DNA of 25,000 bases from NCBI GenBank assembly GCA_963575745.1, contig CAUYUJ010016494.1:1-25000 (forward strand), given 5' to 3'. The stretch is from Prorocentrum cordatum (lineage: Eukaryota > Sar > Dinophyceae > Prorocentrales > Prorocentraceae). Of the stretch, positions 24,290 through 25,000 are shown piece by piece. The position numbers were made by a program, and so were the translations under genes. The notes beneath the pieces are model-generated. The model saw only the letters and a list, made by a program, of their open reading frames with translations, had not been told where the DNA came from and made no database searches. Each line of letters starts with the position of its first letter. The first letter of the stretch is position 1.

Positions 24290-24485
24290 CTGGTTGAGGT
24301 GACGGGAATTGTGATCTGGCACGATTGAGGACTGTCAGGACGCAACAATTAAGTTGATGCGCGGCGTTGAAGTCCCACGAAACTGGTTCTGGCACGATTT
24401 AGGATTGTTAGGACGTAGCAGTTCAGTTGACCCAGAGCGTTGAAGCCCCAGGAAGGGTGTTTTTGGCACGGGTGAGGATTCTCAA
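24290..24485. repeat. Tandem repeat, 73-74 bp, about 2.5 units
   Basis: Units aligned on TCTGGCACGATT-AGGA start at 24315, 24388 and 24462. Each carries AGGACG-A-CA-TT-AGTTGA and GCGTTGAAG-CCCA. It is a different sequence from the adjacent 77-88 bp family. Confidence 0.85.
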
Positions 24486-25000
24486 ACGGTTCCGTTCGAC
24501 TGTGCCACTCCCCGCAATAAGAATACATCCTTGCAAGGACCTGTGAAGAGAGAGCTTGGAGGGAAGGTTTGCTGTAACATCTTTGATGGTTCTTGTGCTT
24601 ACGCTGGTCCTCCCGTCTCTGCCTATCCCTCTCGCCCTCCTCCTCCTTCTGCGCTGGTCGGACATCAATCCGCACAGATGGCAGCGTCAGTACAGCCAAC
24701 CAGCATAGGAAGGATGCGCGATAAGGATGCAAGGGCCTTGGACGCCCATTTCGAAGCTTTTCGAGCGGGGCGCGGCCAGCGAAAGCGGCGAAGGGTGCAA
24801 GGGTACCCTTGGGAAGGTTGCCCATCCTTACTATGCGGGGGTTGACTGGATGGTAAACAGCTGGTATGTGACAGAAGCCGACTTTGGCACGGTGGCCAGC
24901 CTGTTCGACTGCAGGCGATTGCAGGGAAGAGCCATGCAAACAGAACAGGGCAGTGCGGGGAAGAACCAGGCAAAGAGGCCAGGGCGAAGCCCTCCCCCAC
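24486..25000. other. Low-copy right end, no gene supported
   Basis: Unique sequence to the window edge. The minus strand is open over 24939-24349 and 25000-24665, and the plus over 24531-24845, but none shows a recognisable domain, and the first crosses the tandem repeat. CAAGGGTACCCTTG (24798-24811) is a perfect palindrome. A gene continuing past the right edge cannot be excluded. Confidence 0.4.

Noticed and set aside
1-25000. CRISPR array, phage defence system or bacterial operon
   Set aside because: The direct repeats are contiguous minisatellites without unique equal-length spacers; no cas-like gene, ribosome-binding sites or operon spacing exist. The base composition and repeat type are eukaryotic.

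Overview
The window looks like nuclear DNA of a protist with a very repeat-rich genome, most probably a dinoflagellate. The evidence is long trinucleotide arrays on a GC-rich background, many short minisatellites, and one degraded ORF with the zinc-ribbon / coiled-coil / endonuclease-exonuclease-phosphatase (EEP) layout that I associate with dinoflagellate retroelement-like genes. This assignment is inference. I saw no dinoflagellate spliced-leader motif, rRNA, convincing tRNA or telomere repeat. There is no bacterial gene organisation, CRISPR array or operon.

Layout. 1-6.2 kb: a satellite complex with TAG, GAT/GAC and CTA trinucleotide arrays, a 21-bp and a 33-bp minisatellite, a duplicated 330-340 bp block, a foldback element, and two short sequences that recur inverted in nested order around the block. 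6.2-10.1 kb: mixed low-copy DNA with a second foldback element, a 112-122 bp AT-rich tandem repeat and a very strong GC hairpin. 10.1-12.5 kb: polypyrimidine (TCC)n arrays broken by GC-rich islands, with a MITE-like element (terminal inverted repeats, 8-bp target duplication) inserted. 12.6-18.6 kb: five same-orientation copies of a composite repeat made of a hairpin, a conserved 5' module, a (GTT/GCT)n core, a conserved 3' module and a 41-bp tandem array, interleaved with a second 21-bp minisatellite. 18.6-20.2 kb: an unusual stem-loop, a short exon-like minus-strand stretch, a relative of the MITE and a 780-bp polypyrimidine tract. 20.2-23.5 kb: the only convincing protein-coding region, broken by a frame change and an in-frame TGA. 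23.5-25 kb: a TCC array and two adjacent AT-richer tandem repeat families of 77-88 bp and 73-74 bp.

How it fits together. I see no working gene set or pathway. The window reads as heterochromatin-like or intergenic repeat DNA with one dying retroelement-type gene. The best candidates for something undescribed are the composite repeat family at 12.6-18.6 kb, the MITE-like element at 10.43 kb and the foldback elements. Many long open frames here (poly-Asp, poly-Met/Thr, poly-Ser, poly-Leu, poly-Tyr) are translations of microsatellites and are not annotated as genes.
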